Shown here in pieces: positions 22,204-34,639 of a stretch of DNA of 64,000 nt. The position numbers and the translations under genes were made by a program. The DNA lies in contig JAMWET010000152.1 in assembly GCA_024036415.1 (NCBI GenBank), positions 117,346 through 181,345 on the forward strand. Reading direction: 5' to 3'. The notes beneath the pieces were generated by a model. It had not been told where the DNA came from. It saw only the letters and a list, made by a program, of their open reading frames with translations, and searched no databases. This DNA comes from Prochilodus magdalenae (lineage: Eukaryota > Chordata > Actinopteri > Characiformes > Prochilodontidae). How positions within the stretch are numbered: the first letter of the stretch is position 1; the number at the start of each line of letters is the position of its first letter.

Positions 22204-24370
22204 ATGTAGCTGAGCCGTGGTGGTGATATAAGTAACGCAAACTACGCCACCTGCGGTAGTTTCACAGTTCATCGCAATGTGCCCAGGACATACCGTCGTC
22301 TAAAAAAAAAAATATCCTTATATATGGCCAATAACGCTATAAAAATGCGCACATACAATACCCACAGAAATACAGGTCATAGTTATGAAAACTGATTCAG
22401 ACTTCAGTAGACGTGGGACTTGAGTAATTAGAAAGGATTATTAGAATGTAGAGTAGCAATCTGCAAGTACAAGCTCTCTAAGATTTAGATATTACTGTGA
22501 CTACTTGTGTTTTAAAAGTGTCGAGCCTAGACAGACAAAATATTAGAAAAGATACATAATTTTTTAAAATTATTAATAAAGTGATTTTAGAGGAGCCTGG
22601 CTCTACAACGTCTCGGGCCTAACTTTTTACATTTATCTTTAATAATCGCTGGCCACTACGTCGGGGCACCTCCAAAATTAGAGCTGTATAGAGGATGGTC
22701 GCTAATTAAACAGTCCACCTTTGGTCTGAATAAATTGCTAGCTCATATATGAACAAGTCAACAAAGTTTCCGCTATTATACACCTTTTTTTGTTAACGTC
22801 TAGGATCAACAACTGCCAGTAAAGTCAACGCGAACTACCACAAAATGGCGAAAACCCCATTTTAAGTTAATCCACATCAACGAACCAAATGAGCCAAAAA
22901 ATACCTCCAACTAGGCCAATGTCAGTTTGGATGGGAAAGCCATAACATGGCTTGAGACACAGAGGGATGTGAGAGTCAGCCGACATATAGGCTCAACACA
23001 AGCCAAATCTAACACTGGACGGGAGTATACGCATCCGATTTCGAGTTGACAGGTTATACCTACTAGGCACTTCAGTTGTGTCGTATAAAAAAGAACAAGT
23101 ACAATAATCAAATTTAAAAACGTTTTGGGGCACGAAGATTCCCGAGGATGATTACCAACAGCACAAGAAATACCCAAAAAGAAAAGTGACAAAGGGACAA
23201 ACAGATATTTCTTAAAAATATTCAACAAAGACCGAGATGGTGGCAGGAAATTCACTACTAAGCAAAAGGTCACACATGAAGATATTAGGGATGCTCTAAG
23301 GTTCGGATGAGAGAATAACCCAAAATAACACGAGAATGAACAAATCAAAGTAAACGAGTACGTTAACCAAACATATATAGCAATTCAAGAAGGCAACCGA
23401 TGATGGCCAACAACAAAATAAAATATGAGAAATACAGTAACAGCATAGACAGACAAAACTTCATATAAACCACCAACACAAAACAAACAACAAACGCTAA
23501 ACAAGACATTCCTTCTTTAACAACCCCCGCCAACAAACAATGAGGGACAAGGCAGCTGGCTACGAATCTTGCACGTATGTAGGGGGGGGTAATACAGTAA
23601 ATCGCAGTAATACATAGAGTGAGGGAGCCCCTCCAGCCGAGTAGAACTGACGTGAGTGTAGCTGCTTGTGTCCAAGGTGTCCATGCCACCGATATTCCCG
23701 CATGGATTTCATGCCCTCCCGCCGCGCCAACCGTAGTACTCAGTCAAATGGTGATTTCTTCTAACAGCACCAACAACCCTTAGAAACCTTTAGTTGGGCT
23801 GCTAGCACGAACTCCACGCCTCCGGAATCCGTGATAGCCTGATTTTCGTGCACAGGCCTACCAATTACCACAGCTTAGCGTACCTACATTAGCGCATGAC
23901 CACGTTTAGCCGCTATAGCGCTACACCGTAGCCATGTGTACGAGATACAATATTGCAGACATACTGCCTTGTAGACGCTGTCCCCACAGCAAAACCCGAG
24001 TATGGCAGGAGCAAAATAATGACAGTGCGGCCACGCGCAATGTGTTGGGCATGTACTTAGTTTGACTAGTACGTGCAGCCGTTCATGATCGAAAAGTCTC
24101 TTTGCTCATAATGGCACGAGGAGCCTCCTAGGTGATAAGAGGGGAAGCTTGCATCAGAGCCACGCTCAAACACACCTATTTTTTCTTTTTTTTTACAGTG
24201 GCCATCAACGTCATTAAGTAATGAACCAGTGAACATAAACTAAAATAGCGGGCCAGCGCAGGACGTGCCAACCTAAAAAAAACCCGTCACAAGAGGAAGT
24301 GTATTACATAGAACCCCCGATACAATATGATAAGCAACAGTATAGGCAAGTTCGTAATTACTAAAAAGAG
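22204..24370. other. Unassigned core between inverted repeats, CpG-containing
   Basis: Unlike the AT-rich flanks, this stretch (especially 23690-24130) has many CpG dinucleotides and a nearly even base composition. The only larger frames are on the minus strand, 22911-23348 (145 codons) and 23363-23689 (108 codons). They are hydrophobic because the plus strand is A-rich, and have no domain I know. A GGGGGGGG run lies at 23581-23588 and a T-run at 24180-24198. No homology to the other repeats of the window was seen. Confidence 0.4.
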
Positions 24371-24639
24371 AGAAGCTTTCAAAGTAAGTGAGAAAATACT
24401 ATGTTTAAACATATAGCAAATTGTTATTACAAAACATTAACTCTAAGTTTTGTGGCATTATATCTACCACTGCAATAAAAACTCGATAACAATTCTCTGT
24501 CTGTTGTTTAAACTGGGAAAGTTCAGGTAACAATGACAGTTAAGAATGTCTGATGTGACGAGCTCATGATTGAATACCCAAGCAGTAATACGGATTTAAC
24601 ACAGCTGAACTAAATGTCATAATATTAATATTGTGGATA

Positions 24640-26217
24640 TTTTGTATCTACCACTCTTAAATAAGGCACTGCAAGATGTTTTATAAAATCTGACTAATTA
24701 ATTTATAAAATGCCTTAGAGAACTACTTTAATTCAGTAAATGACTTACAGCCATTTATAGATATTTACAAATAGAGAACAGTTTTCACTTTAGATTAGAG
24801 GCTAAAAAGTGTTGCATAAATTTTGACCAACTCATTTATAAATGACTTAACAAAAGAACTTAGTTTATAGATGATAGCATTTTTAGATACTGATATGTAG
24901 AGAATAATTTCCATTTTAGATTAGGGGCTGCTCAAATGTTGCAAATAATGTATACATAATTTACAGGTCATTTATAAACCATGAGTAAGAATATCACTGA
25001 TGTTTGTTAATGTTTAGCAAATCATTGCGATTAAGAAAAGGCACATTGCATTAACAGCCTAAATTAATTACGTTTTTTTTTGTGAGGGCATGTACAGTAT
25101 ATGCAGTAAAAGTGAATAACATCTGAACCACTGATTTGTTCATCATTAATTTATGAAGTAGCAGCATGTATACTTTACATTTACTGCATTTCGCAGAAGC
25201 ACTTATCCAGAGTATTACAAAGGTGTTTTGTTTTCCATTCAGAAAATATATATTCCTAGCTACTGTACAAAGTCTGAAGATTCCTCTGAGCTAAGATACT
25301 GCCAGAAACAAAGTGTCAGTGCTGATTCCTACTTATGAAGATAATACTGAGGTAAGACTTTCAATAAGCATTAAATTACTGTTCATTTAAATGCATCACA
25401 GAGAGATGGACCATCAGTGGGGATCTGAAGATGGTCAGTGACTCTTCTGTTCAGTGGAAGTATGTTCTACCACATGAGCTCCTTGGTCAAAACGCCCTTG
25501 GTCATTAAGTAGGAAGGAGCTGGTCTGTGTGGTGGCTTTGTTGGGTTCAATACTTGATTAGTTCATGATTAGTAAATCGCAAGGTCAAACTTTATGTCAT
25601 GAGTCAGAGAACTGGACGCAATTTGCGCTGAGCCACAGTAACAATAGAGTTTATTGCACAAAAAGGGGTAGGCAAGACGACAAGGCACAACAACACACAG
25701 GGGCTAAACTAGATTGTGCACTGAGGGACAGGGTGAGGGTCGAAAGCCAGAGACCAGAAGATCAGAAGACCATCAAAAGCTGATATGGGATGAGCCAGGA
25801 GAGTAAGCAGAGGGGAAAAGAGGTTGATAACTATGTGAGAAGAACAACAAGTTAGTAACGCTCAGATTTGCTAATGAAATTGGCAAAGCTTTGCAGTAAT
25901 TGCAGGTGCTTGAGTGGCTTATATATGCCCGTGACAGCTGGCCGCAATCAATAAACCAGCAAGTCAGAACGAGAGGGACAGGCGAAACACGAGACTGTGG
26001 GTGTGACGTCATCGGACTGTGCCCCCTGTGAACTGTGAGTTCGGAGGAGCGGAGGCAGGCAGACCCACAGGCATGACACTTTATAGATGTTGTATTCTGT
26101 TATATTCTAATAAAGCATTTCATGATTTATAGATGTATGTACATCATTAATTCATGATTAGTTCATTAGGAATTAAAGACTTACTTTATAAACAAATGTT
26201 ATTATAAAGTGTTACCA
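24640..26217. repeat. AT-rich degenerate repeat unit, interrupted by a solo LTR
   Basis: Degenerate copies of one unit can be followed: TTTCACTTTAGATTAGAGGC (about 24785) and TTCCATTTTAGATTAGGGGC (about 24910), each followed by GTTGCAWAAAT and TCATTTATAAA. The right end at 26195-26215 reads ATTATAAAGTGTTACC, a common type of end for fish non-autonomous DNA elements. No matching left end was found. Bases 25595-26078 are a later insertion. Confidence 0.45.
25595..26078 (-). mobile_element. Solo LTR (484 bp) with 5-bp target duplication
   Basis: Bounded by TGTCATG at the left and CATGACA at the right (TG...CA ends) and flanked by CTTTA on both sides (25590-25594 and 26079-26083), the 5-bp duplication typical of LTR-retrotransposon integrases. 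Read on the minus strand it has a TATA box, GGGCATATATAAGCC (about 25931-25917), and a downstream AATAAACTC polyadenylation signal (about 25655), in the U3-R-U5 order of an LTR. No internal gag/pol sequence is present, so it arose by recombination between two LTRs. Gypsy-type is likely but not proven. Confidence 0.88.
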
Positions 26218-26444
26218 GATTTTCATTCCCACAAACAATAGTTTAGTTAGTAAAGTAAATTAACATTATTTAATGAATTATATATAATCAGCTACGTTAT
26301 ATGTAAAGAATGACATATCATTCTTAATTGGAAAATCTACACTGAGACTACCCAAAAAAGATCTAACAAAGTCTTTTGTTTATCTATCGTAACTTATTTG
26401 TTCACAAAAAGAACATACCATCAATTATTACAAAGTACATTCTT

Positions 26445-26897
26445 TTACAAAGTAGATTTCTTTTTAAATCCTCGGAAATTTAATACGACTTGAAATTCAT
26501 TTTCATGCAATCCGTTTTCAACTGCATCACATCTAAAAACATGAAACACACATAGACCTACATCATACACATCACTGTTCATTATTGGACAGAGACTGAA
26601 AGTACACAAAGACTTGCTTGTGTGCAGAGGCTTCCATGATAAATTAAATATCTCTTGATAAGGCGGATCATGCTCTATATTTCTATAAATGATGTAGGCA
26701 TTAAAAACTAAACAATGCCTTCTGAAACAAAACCATTCTTCCTCACACAGAATAAATCGAGTCAAGGCTGGGACAGAGTCTTCGGGGAGATATGTAATTA
26801 TGTATTTTGACGGAGCGGGTGGGGAGGACCGGCAGGCTAAAAAGCTGCCGTGACCCCCTAGTCTGGGAGCGTTACCCCCGACGTGAGGAAAAAACAT
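26445..26897 (-). CDS. 150-codon ORF overlapping the right inverted-repeat arm
   Basis: Frame MFFPHVGGNAPRLGGHGSFL... includes YIITYLPEDSVPALTRFILC, EEWFCFRRHCLVFNAYIIYR, NIEHDPPYQEIFNLSWKPLH, and ends with FQVVLNFRGFKKKSTL. The middle part matches the left-arm peptide. I recognise no domain. It may be the remains of a transposon-encoded protein or of a host exon duplicated in inverted orientation. Confidence 0.35.
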   Translation of the reverse strand: MFFPHVGGNAPRLGGHGSFLACRSSPPAPSKYIITYLPEDSVPALTRFILCEEEWFCFRRHCLVFNAYIIYRNIEHDPPYQEIFNLSWKPLHTSKSLCTFSLCPIMNSDVYDVGLCVFHVFRCDAVENGLHENEFQVVLNFRGFKKKSTL

Positions 26898-26990
26898 TAG
26901 CTAAACACAATTAGGACCTATCATGTTCATGAGAAAATTTATTTAGATCTCTCAAAAGGACTTTGATGGATTATACCTCACACCGGCATC
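26641..26990 (-). repeat. Right arm of the large inverted repeat
   Basis: Reverse complement matches the left arm in two blocks: GTTCATGAGAAAATTTATTT to CCTCACACCGG at 26925-26990, and AATTAAATATCTCTTGATAA to CTTCTGAAAC at 26641-26725. A third short block (CTCTGTCCCAGCC, about 26770) also corresponds. Arms enclose about 4.4 kb. Confidence 0.8.
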
Positions 26991-27413
26991 TTGACTGCTA
27001 TCTTTAGTCCAATAAATTATTAGTCCCAGGAAATTATAACCATTTTTCTTCAGCTCACATTAAAGTTCAGGCTCAGAGACAGAATGATAGGGACAGAATT
27101 TAAAATTCTGTGATGTGATGTACCTCAATCTGTTCAACTTAATGTAGCCCTCTACCAAGTGATGCCAAGCGTGCATTAGTGGAAACATTCTACAATAAAG
27201 GCATATTCTCTCCCGATGGTAAAGAACATCTTCCTCCTAAACATACACCATGAGCACAAACCCCTATGTGTTCACACAAGGAAAAAAAACGTAGCATTTC
27301 TAAGTCTAAGTACCGATAGATTTCCTGGCAAAAAAAAATCATCCTGGTGATGAACATTTGGCAATACTGTATTAATGTGTTACATGCTGAAATTGTTTTT
27401 TTATGATTCTGAC

Positions 27414-27587
27414 CTGAGTATCTCCAGTTTACATTGAGAACTATTAATTCCAGCAGAAAGCGTCTTCATTCCTGAATCCTCCAGGTTATTTTTACTGAGG
27501 TCCAGTTCTTTCAGAGGCCAATTTTCTGACTGTAAAGCTGATCCCAGATTTTCACATGTACTCCCCCTAAGATTACACAAAGCTAGT
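27414..27587 (-). CDS. NLR-type LRR exon
   Basis: Exon of 174 bp, phase 2 on both sides: acceptor CTTTGCAG/A at 27587, donor CTCAG/GTCAGA at 27414. Reads LALCNLRGSTCENLGSALQS, LKELDLSKNNLEDSGMKTLS and INSSQCKLEILR, i.e. two RI-type LRRs. No ATG is present, as expected for an internal exon. Open throughout. Confidence 0.85.
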
Positions 27588-28417
27588 CTGCAAAGAGAAA
27601 ACAGATGATGTACACAAAATCAGACATATTTGTAGCTGTAAAGTTACAGATTATAGTTCATGTGTTCCTGTATATGTTGTTAGCCCCTTTTACACTGGTT
27701 AGGACGACCAGTGAGCAGGTATCGTTAGTATACTGGTTTATCAAGCAGTTAGAATGCTGTCTGTAATGAGATGGAATTACTCTCCATGAACTGCAAAGTT
27801 AACTGAGTGTGTGAAGAAACATTAATTATGTTTAACAATGGATATATTACTATTTTTAAGTAAAAAAATCTTTATCAAAAGATTTTTTGTCTAAAAAAAT
27901 AAAACAAAACAATGTTTACAAACAAAATTAGTATTTTAAAAATTAACACCACATGCCGGTTAACAAAGTATTAGGAAGGGTTGGCAGAAGAAACACTTTT
28001 ATTTAATATTTCTACAAGAATAAGCACCAGGGGTTCACTGCACACCTTCTGGACAGTTCTATGGATAGATAGTTAAAATAGAGCTTTTAGGCAAGAAATT
28101 CTAACTAAAAAGAAGAATGGTTATACTAAAAGAACTCCACATTCACTGTTTATTTCACAATTATGATGGGGGATATCTGATGTTAAGAGCCATTTGTTAG
28201 GATACATAGATGGAATTATGCATAATACTATACTAACAATAGTAACTTGTTGGCTGCTTTCTCCAAAAGCTAAAGCTTTGTCATCAATCTTTTTGTTAGA
28301 CAGTGGTCTAAAACACATGCGAATCCACACAAAAATGGCTCAGTAGTTTTATTTTAAATGTTTTGATTAGGATTTTTTATTTTATATTATATATTTTTGT
28401 GTTTTATAAAAAAAAAC

Positions 28418-28591
28418 CTGAGTATCTCCAGTTTACAGTGTGAACTTTTTAATCCAGCAGAGAGCTTCTCTACTCCTGAGTCCTGCAGGTCATTCATACT
28501 AAGATCCAGTTCTTTCAGGCAGGATGTTTCTGATTGTAAAAATGACTGCAGAGTGTCACAAGACTGTCTACTTAGGTTACACATATCAAGT
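28418..28591 (-). CDS. NLR-type LRR exon
   Basis: Exon of 174 bp with acceptor CTTTTGCAG/A at 28591 and donor CTCAG/GTTTTTT at 28418. The donor is GT but poor downstream (expected GTCAGT or GTAAGT). It encodes [40 protein letters not shown] and [12 protein letters not shown], two LRRs with intact consensus leucines. The Tc1 insertion at 28656 lies only 64 bp upstream of the acceptor, inside the intron, and probably next to its branch site. Confidence 0.85.
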
Positions 28592-28655
28592 CTGCAAAAG
28601 AAGAAGAAATGCAACATATAATACATCTAATAAAATAACTACACATTGTTACATA

Positions 28656-30234
<1,579 letters not shown>

Positions 30235-30305
30235 TATACATATATAAATGTAATTAGATTTAGTGCTGGTTAAGATTGCAAAATGTCATAATTTTCAATT
30301 CTGAC

Positions 30306-30479
30306 CTGAATATGTTTAGTTTACAGTTTGAACTTTTCAGTCCAGCAGAAAACTTCTCTAGTCCTGAATCTTGCAAGTCACTGTTACTGAGGTCCAGCTC
30401 TTTCAGAGAGGAGTTTTCTCTTTGTAGAGCTGCACTCAAATTTTTTAGGGACTGTTCAGTGAGATTACAGCCAGCAAAT
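30306..30479 (-). CDS. NLR-type LRR exon (first of the array)
   Basis: Exon of 174 bp: acceptor CACCTGTAG/A at 30479, donor TTCAG/GTCAGA at 30306; phase 2. Encodes FAGCNLTEQSLKNLSAALQR, LKELDLSNSDLQDSGLEKFS and LKSSNCKLNIFR. Two intact LRRs. It is the LRR exon nearest the Ig/TM exons, which lie ~0.7 kb upstream on the same strand. A phase-1 donor after the TM exon does not fit this phase-2 acceptor: direct joining gives a stop within 12 codons. Confidence 0.85.
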
Positions 30480-30799
30480 CTACAGGTGGAGAAGAAAAGA
30501 ATGTGAATAAAATATCCTCAACACTGTTTGCCTTTGGAATTATGACAAAGTTTTGATTAAATAAAAACATTTCAGGTAATTATTGATCATTATTGATCTT
30601 ATACTACACTGACATGGTGTTGAGAGGCATTAACTTCATTTCTCCTAAATTTATTTGCTATTTTTCTTTGTTAAGGTTTATAATAGGCCTATAGTATAAT
30701 AAATCAATTGCTGCTTTCTAAGTACAGTAGTACATTAAAAATTGTCTCTTCAAAACAAGTATGTGATTTATGACTTAATTAAAAATCAATCTGATGAAC

Positions 30800-30960
30800 A
30801 TACAGCACAGTTTCCAACAAAGTTGTGATGTTTTGCAAAAATGTATGTAAATAGTGTGCAATGATGTGCAAATCAGTCAAACGCTAATTTAATTGAAAAT
30901 TCTATAAAGACAACATACACACGTGGACAAAATTGTTGGTACAAAATTGTTGGTAACAAG
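30800..30960. repeat. Tc1-family terminal-repeat remnants
   Basis: TTTCCAACAAAGTTGTGATG and TGCAATGATGTGCAAATC (30810-30875), then ATTGAAAATTCTATAAAGAC (30892-30911), match the ends of fish Tc1-like elements. Next to it, at about 30922, CGTGGACAAAATTGTTGGTAC resembles the end of a different Tc1-like family, with a repeat of ACAAAATTGTTGGTA. No transposase follows. Confidence 0.45.
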
Positions 30961-31049
30961 TTTAATTGTTTAACTTGCTCCATATGAACACTCTACAAAG
31001 GATCTGAAGAGTTCAACTTTTGAGTGATTATATTGAATCACACAAAAGT

Positions 31050-31080
31050 CATGATATTGCACAACAAAATCTTTTCTGCA
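31050..31080 (-). CDS. Possible short cytoplasmic tail exon of the Ig gene
   Basis: An acceptor-like CCATGTGCAG before 31072 would join in phase 1 to the TM exon and give EKILLCNIMTFV and a stop. This would make a short-tailed Ig receptor. The pyrimidine tract is weak, so this is only a candidate. Confidence 0.2.
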
Positions 31081-31145
31081 CATGGATAGTCCATATGAAA
31101 AATGCATTTTTTGTAATGTACTACGGAAAAAGAATTTTAATGTAC

Positions 31146-31235
31146 CTTTTATGATGTAAGCTGTAAAGGCAATAAATACAATGGCAAACACAAAAATGCA
31201 GATGATGGCAATCTTCCACGCATGAAAACCTTTTC
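31146..31235 (-). CDS. Transmembrane exon of Ig receptor
   Basis: Exon of 90 bp, phase 1 on both sides: acceptor TTTTTTTTCAG/G at 31235, donor AAAAG/GTACAT at 31146. Encodes KGKGFHAWKIAIICIFVFAI followed by VFIAFTAYIIK, a single hydrophobic membrane span of about 22 residues with basic residues on both sides, orienting the C-terminus to the cytoplasm. Phase fits the Ig V exon upstream. Confidence 0.8.
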
Positions 31236-31674
31236 CTGAAAAAAAACAGACACAATTACAATAACATGATGGCAAACACCAAATAATGTACTTCTAAAAA
31301 TATTAAAAATCATGATGAATAAATCATGTGAATACTTAAGTAATGTATAACTATATGTTTATATTATTTTGTAATTCAAAAATACTGTATAATAAAAAAA
31401 TAATGTATTTTAAATAATTGCAAAGGCCATGGTAATTCCTACATTTTTTTGCTTATTCATGCAAAAAGCAATTATGAAATTGCAAGAATTTAAAATAAAG
31501 GGAAATTGTGGAACTAAAATTTTTTGCTAAATCCCTTCAGTAATTTCCAGAGTGACTGTGAAAACTGCGTTGAGATTACTAGAAAAATAAATTTACACTT
31601 TCATTAGGAATTAATGATGCATAATAATAATTTGTAATAGTAAATATTTACAGTGAAATTATGATGGTTCTTAC

Positions 31675-32028
31675 CTTTTACTTCAACATAAACAGTTACA
31701 TCATCAGACCAGGACATGGATTCAAGGAAACATTTGTAAGCTCCTTCATCAGAAGGTTGGACTGCTGATAGTTTCAGTGAGGTGTTTCCTTTCTTTAGTT
31801 CCTCTTTAAATAGAGACGTTCTCCGTCTATAAGACTCATCAATCTGATCATCATTTATGTCTTTATGACCATCAAACAGATGCACTATAGTATCTGTCTG
31901 GTGCAGTCTAAACCACTCTACTCTCAGTTCTACAGCACTGGTCCTGGGTTCGATAGAGCAGGGCAGAACCAAATCTTCACCAGCTTCAGCAACACAAGGA
32001 GCAGCTGCACCAACTACTTTAAAGTTCT
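31675..32028 (-). CDS. Ig V-type domain exon, butyrophilin/MOG/B7-like
   Basis: Exon of 354 bp, phase 1 on both sides: acceptor TTCACTGCAG at 32029, donor AAAAG/GTAAGA at 31675. The domain reads ENFKVVGAAAPCVAEAGEDL, VLPCSIEPRTSAVELRVEWF, IVHLFDGHKD, YRRRTSLFKEELKKGNTSLK and LSAVQPSDEGAYKCFLESMS, ending VYVEVKG. The two disulphide cysteines (LPC, YKC), the core tryptophan (VEW) and the DEGAY motif are all present, as is the R-T-x-LFK...GN-x-SLKL pattern of the butyrophilin/MOG family. This is extracellular, and probably takes part in cell-cell or T-cell contact as in that family; the ligand is unknown. A single V domain with no following C-type domain is seen. Intact. Confidence 0.85.
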
Positions 32029-32551
32029 CTGCAGTGAAGAGCAAATATGATGTACAATAAAACATCACTATATAAAAATATCAAATGCAATAAACACATT
32101 TACACAACATAACAGTTATTTTGTTGTATACACAAAACAGTTGTTACAGTTTGCTTTCTTGTTATTCCCATCTTATACACAGTGCTAAGCTGTTTTAGTA
32201 CAGTACGTATATGAGTGTGGATCTCACTGACAGTTGCTTTAGAAGCACCTTCCTTCTTTTTCTTATTAACTGTAAATGAAGTTTCCTGCCCATGTGTTTG
32301 AACCCCTGGCCAGGCAGCATTGTTGGGCAACTAAATATGCTGTGATTTGCTAAATGTTTGTATTTTCCATGTGACCATTCAATTGTCTAAGTGATTGGTA
32401 TATGACAGTAGCCTTTAGGTAATTATGTAGCCTAATATGTCAATTATGCAGAACTTTAAAAAAAAAAGAGCTAGATATCAGACTGATTGTCTAAAAGATG
32501 CAATTTCTAAACAAGCAGTGAATAACGGAATTTCTCTCTCATTTTACATAC

Positions 32552-32609
32552 CTGATTCCGTCTCCAAAAAGCCAGAGAAAATCAGGACTATCACACAAAA
32601 GAAATTCAT
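32552..32609 (-). CDS. Signal-peptide exon of Ig receptor
   Basis: ATG at 32609 begins MNFFCVIVLIFSGFLETES, 19 codons plus one base, ending at donor TCAG/GTATGT (32552). It has a hydrophobic core (CVIVLIFSGFL) as in a secretion signal. Its phase-1 end joins to the AG at the start of the Ig exon to give GAG (E) and continues into NFKVVG. Upstream context at the ATG is AGGGATGA. Together with the next two exons this makes a small type-I membrane protein of about 167 residues before its tail. Confidence 0.78.
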
Positions 32610-33124
32610 CCCTAAAAACAGTTTAAACAGATTTTCAAAATTTTTATTCTTGACATCGTAAAATTTTCATTGGTAGGGCTCAGTTTTGTTAAACTTATTT
32701 GGAAATATATTGTGTATGATATATATACACATCTTTATATACACATCAGAAAGTCTATTCCCTCTCCTATCAGTTAAGTTTCATGTTGTACTTGCAAAGA
32801 TGTTTTTTATTTCTTATTTATTTGATGTCTGTATCCATTTTCTCACCAAGCTCATCTTGTCAGCCACACATTCTTTCAGACCCTAAAGCTAAAACTAGTA
32901 TCTATCACCTACCTACATTTCAGAAAAACATAAAATTATTGTATTTTTTTACAGAAAGATTTACAGAAAGCCTATTCATTCTACATTACAAGTGAAATGT
33001 GCCCATAGATACATTGTATCCATTCAGATATAATCCACATCTGCTCATCTCTCATTATCTGCAAAGATATTTTACATATTTAAAAAAAAAATTCCATTAA
33101 TTATTCAGTAGCAGTTATAGCCTG
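32610..33124. other. Upstream of Ig gene, AT-rich
   Basis: This would hold the Ig gene promoter. I see a TATATATAC stretch (32719-32727) but no clear arrangement of core elements. No other gene. Confidence 0.3.
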
Positions 33125-34630
33125 AATTTTGGGATCTCCTCTAGAATTCAGAAGCTCTGTCAGGATAGATGAGGAGTACCAGATGGTCCACTTCACCTTT
33201 ATAAGATGAAGACATAAAAGACTGGATGTCCAGTAAGTTCCTCCTACTGAACTCAGACAAAACAAAAGTTCTTCTTGATCCCAAAAGTGTTAGAAACAAG
33301 CTGTCTGCATTACCACTCAATCTAAATAGCTTCTCAGTCACACCAGGTACCTCTGAAAAAAGTCTTGGTGTCACGATCGATCCTGATCTGGCCTTCGATG
33401 AGCATATTAATAATATCACTAGAATAGCTTTCCTACATCTATGCAATATTGCGAAATTAAGAAATGCACTGTCACTATAGGATGCAGAAAAACTAGTTCA
33501 CGCCTTTATTACCTCAAGGCTGGATTACTGTAACGCTCTGCTTTCTAGTTGTTCCAGCAAAAACCTTAACAAACTTCAATTACTCCAAAACGCTGCAGCT
33601 AGAGTCCTTACAAGAATAGAAAGTTTGACCATATCTGCCCAGTCTTATCTAACTTACACTGGTTACGAGTTAAATTCCGTATTGAATATAAAATTCATCT
33701 CCTGACTTATAAAGCTCTAAACGGCCTCGCTCCTACTTAACTTACTAAACTTATCTCGTACTATAAGCTATCACGTGACCTTAGGTCTCAAAGTGCAGGT
33801 TCTCTATTAGTGCCTAGAATTTACAAAGTTACATTGGGGGGCAGAGCCTTTTCATACAAGGCCCCCCAGCTTTGGAATAACCTACCTGTCAGTGTTCGGG
33901 ACTCAGACACAGCCTCAATCTTTTAATCCAGGCTTAAAACCTACCTGTTTAGTCAAGCTTTTGGTAATTATTTTTTTCTTTCTGATAGATAACTGACAGA
34001 GAGTGTTTGGTAAGCTGGGAATGTTGGTGCTGTCGTCCCGCAGCTCTTTATGTTCACTCAGGTGTGTTGACGGTGGAGCAGAGGGGCACTGACTCCTCAG
34101 GGACCCCTCATGTCTGTGTGACCTTCTTGCTCTCCCTGTTAGTCCTGCTGCAAGAGCCAGGCCTGCCGGAGTTATTGCTGCACTCTGTTAACACCATATT
34201 GTGTGTTCAGGTCTTCTGTCAGAGCTAACAGTCTGTCTGTTTTCTCTGTCTGAGCTGAACTGCTGCCCATCCTGTGCGGTCTGTGTTGTTGCTACATCTG
34301 CTCTGACTGGGAGCCACTGCTTGCCTTTAACCACCACAGAGCTCCTGGCTGTCATGCACTGTGGAAGCTCTGCCTGCATCCTGCTGACCCATCTTATGAC
34401 CCTCCAACATAATTACAGGCCAATCAGACATTTATTATTCTACCCGACAAACACTATTAGCTCCTTTCTTGTGCTGTCTTGTATCTGGTGTTGACCCGAG
34501 GAGGATGGGTTCCCTTTTGCATCTTGGTTCCTCTCAAGGTTTCTGCCTTCCTGACTAAGGGAAGTTCTCCTTGCCGCTGTCGCCCTCGGCTTGCTCATTG
34601 GGGGCTCGGACCAAGGTGCTACATCTAACA
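33125..34630 (+). pseudogene. L2-type LINE fragment, 3' part
   Basis: The start (33226-33480) carries the RT end: WMSSKFLLLNSDKTKVLLDP, SLGVTIDPDLAFDEHINNIT and IAFLHLCNIAKLRNALSL. Continuing in shifting frames: [20 protein letters not shown] and [15 protein letters not shown] (33490-33625), then KALNGLAPT and PQLWNNLPVSVRDSD-like coding (33710-33910). The 3' UTR is long and ends with GGTTCCTCTCAAGGTTTCTG, CTCCTTGCCGCTGTCGCC and GGCTTGCTCATTGGGG (34527-34602), typical of fish L2/Maui-type 3' ends. The 5' two thirds, including the catalytic box, are missing. A 15-base stop-containing break follows NALSL. Confidence 0.85.
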
Positions 34631-34639
34631 ATAGACTAC

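Noticed and set aside
22911..23689. Two adjacent hydrophobic minus-strand frames as possible membrane proteins
   Set aside because: Hydrophobicity follows from T-rich coding strand; no Kozak context, conserved motif or splice pattern was found.
30480..31145. Bridging exon joining the TM exon to the LRR array
   Set aside because: Candidate acceptors exist but none gives an open exon of the required length (3n+1) with good splice sites.
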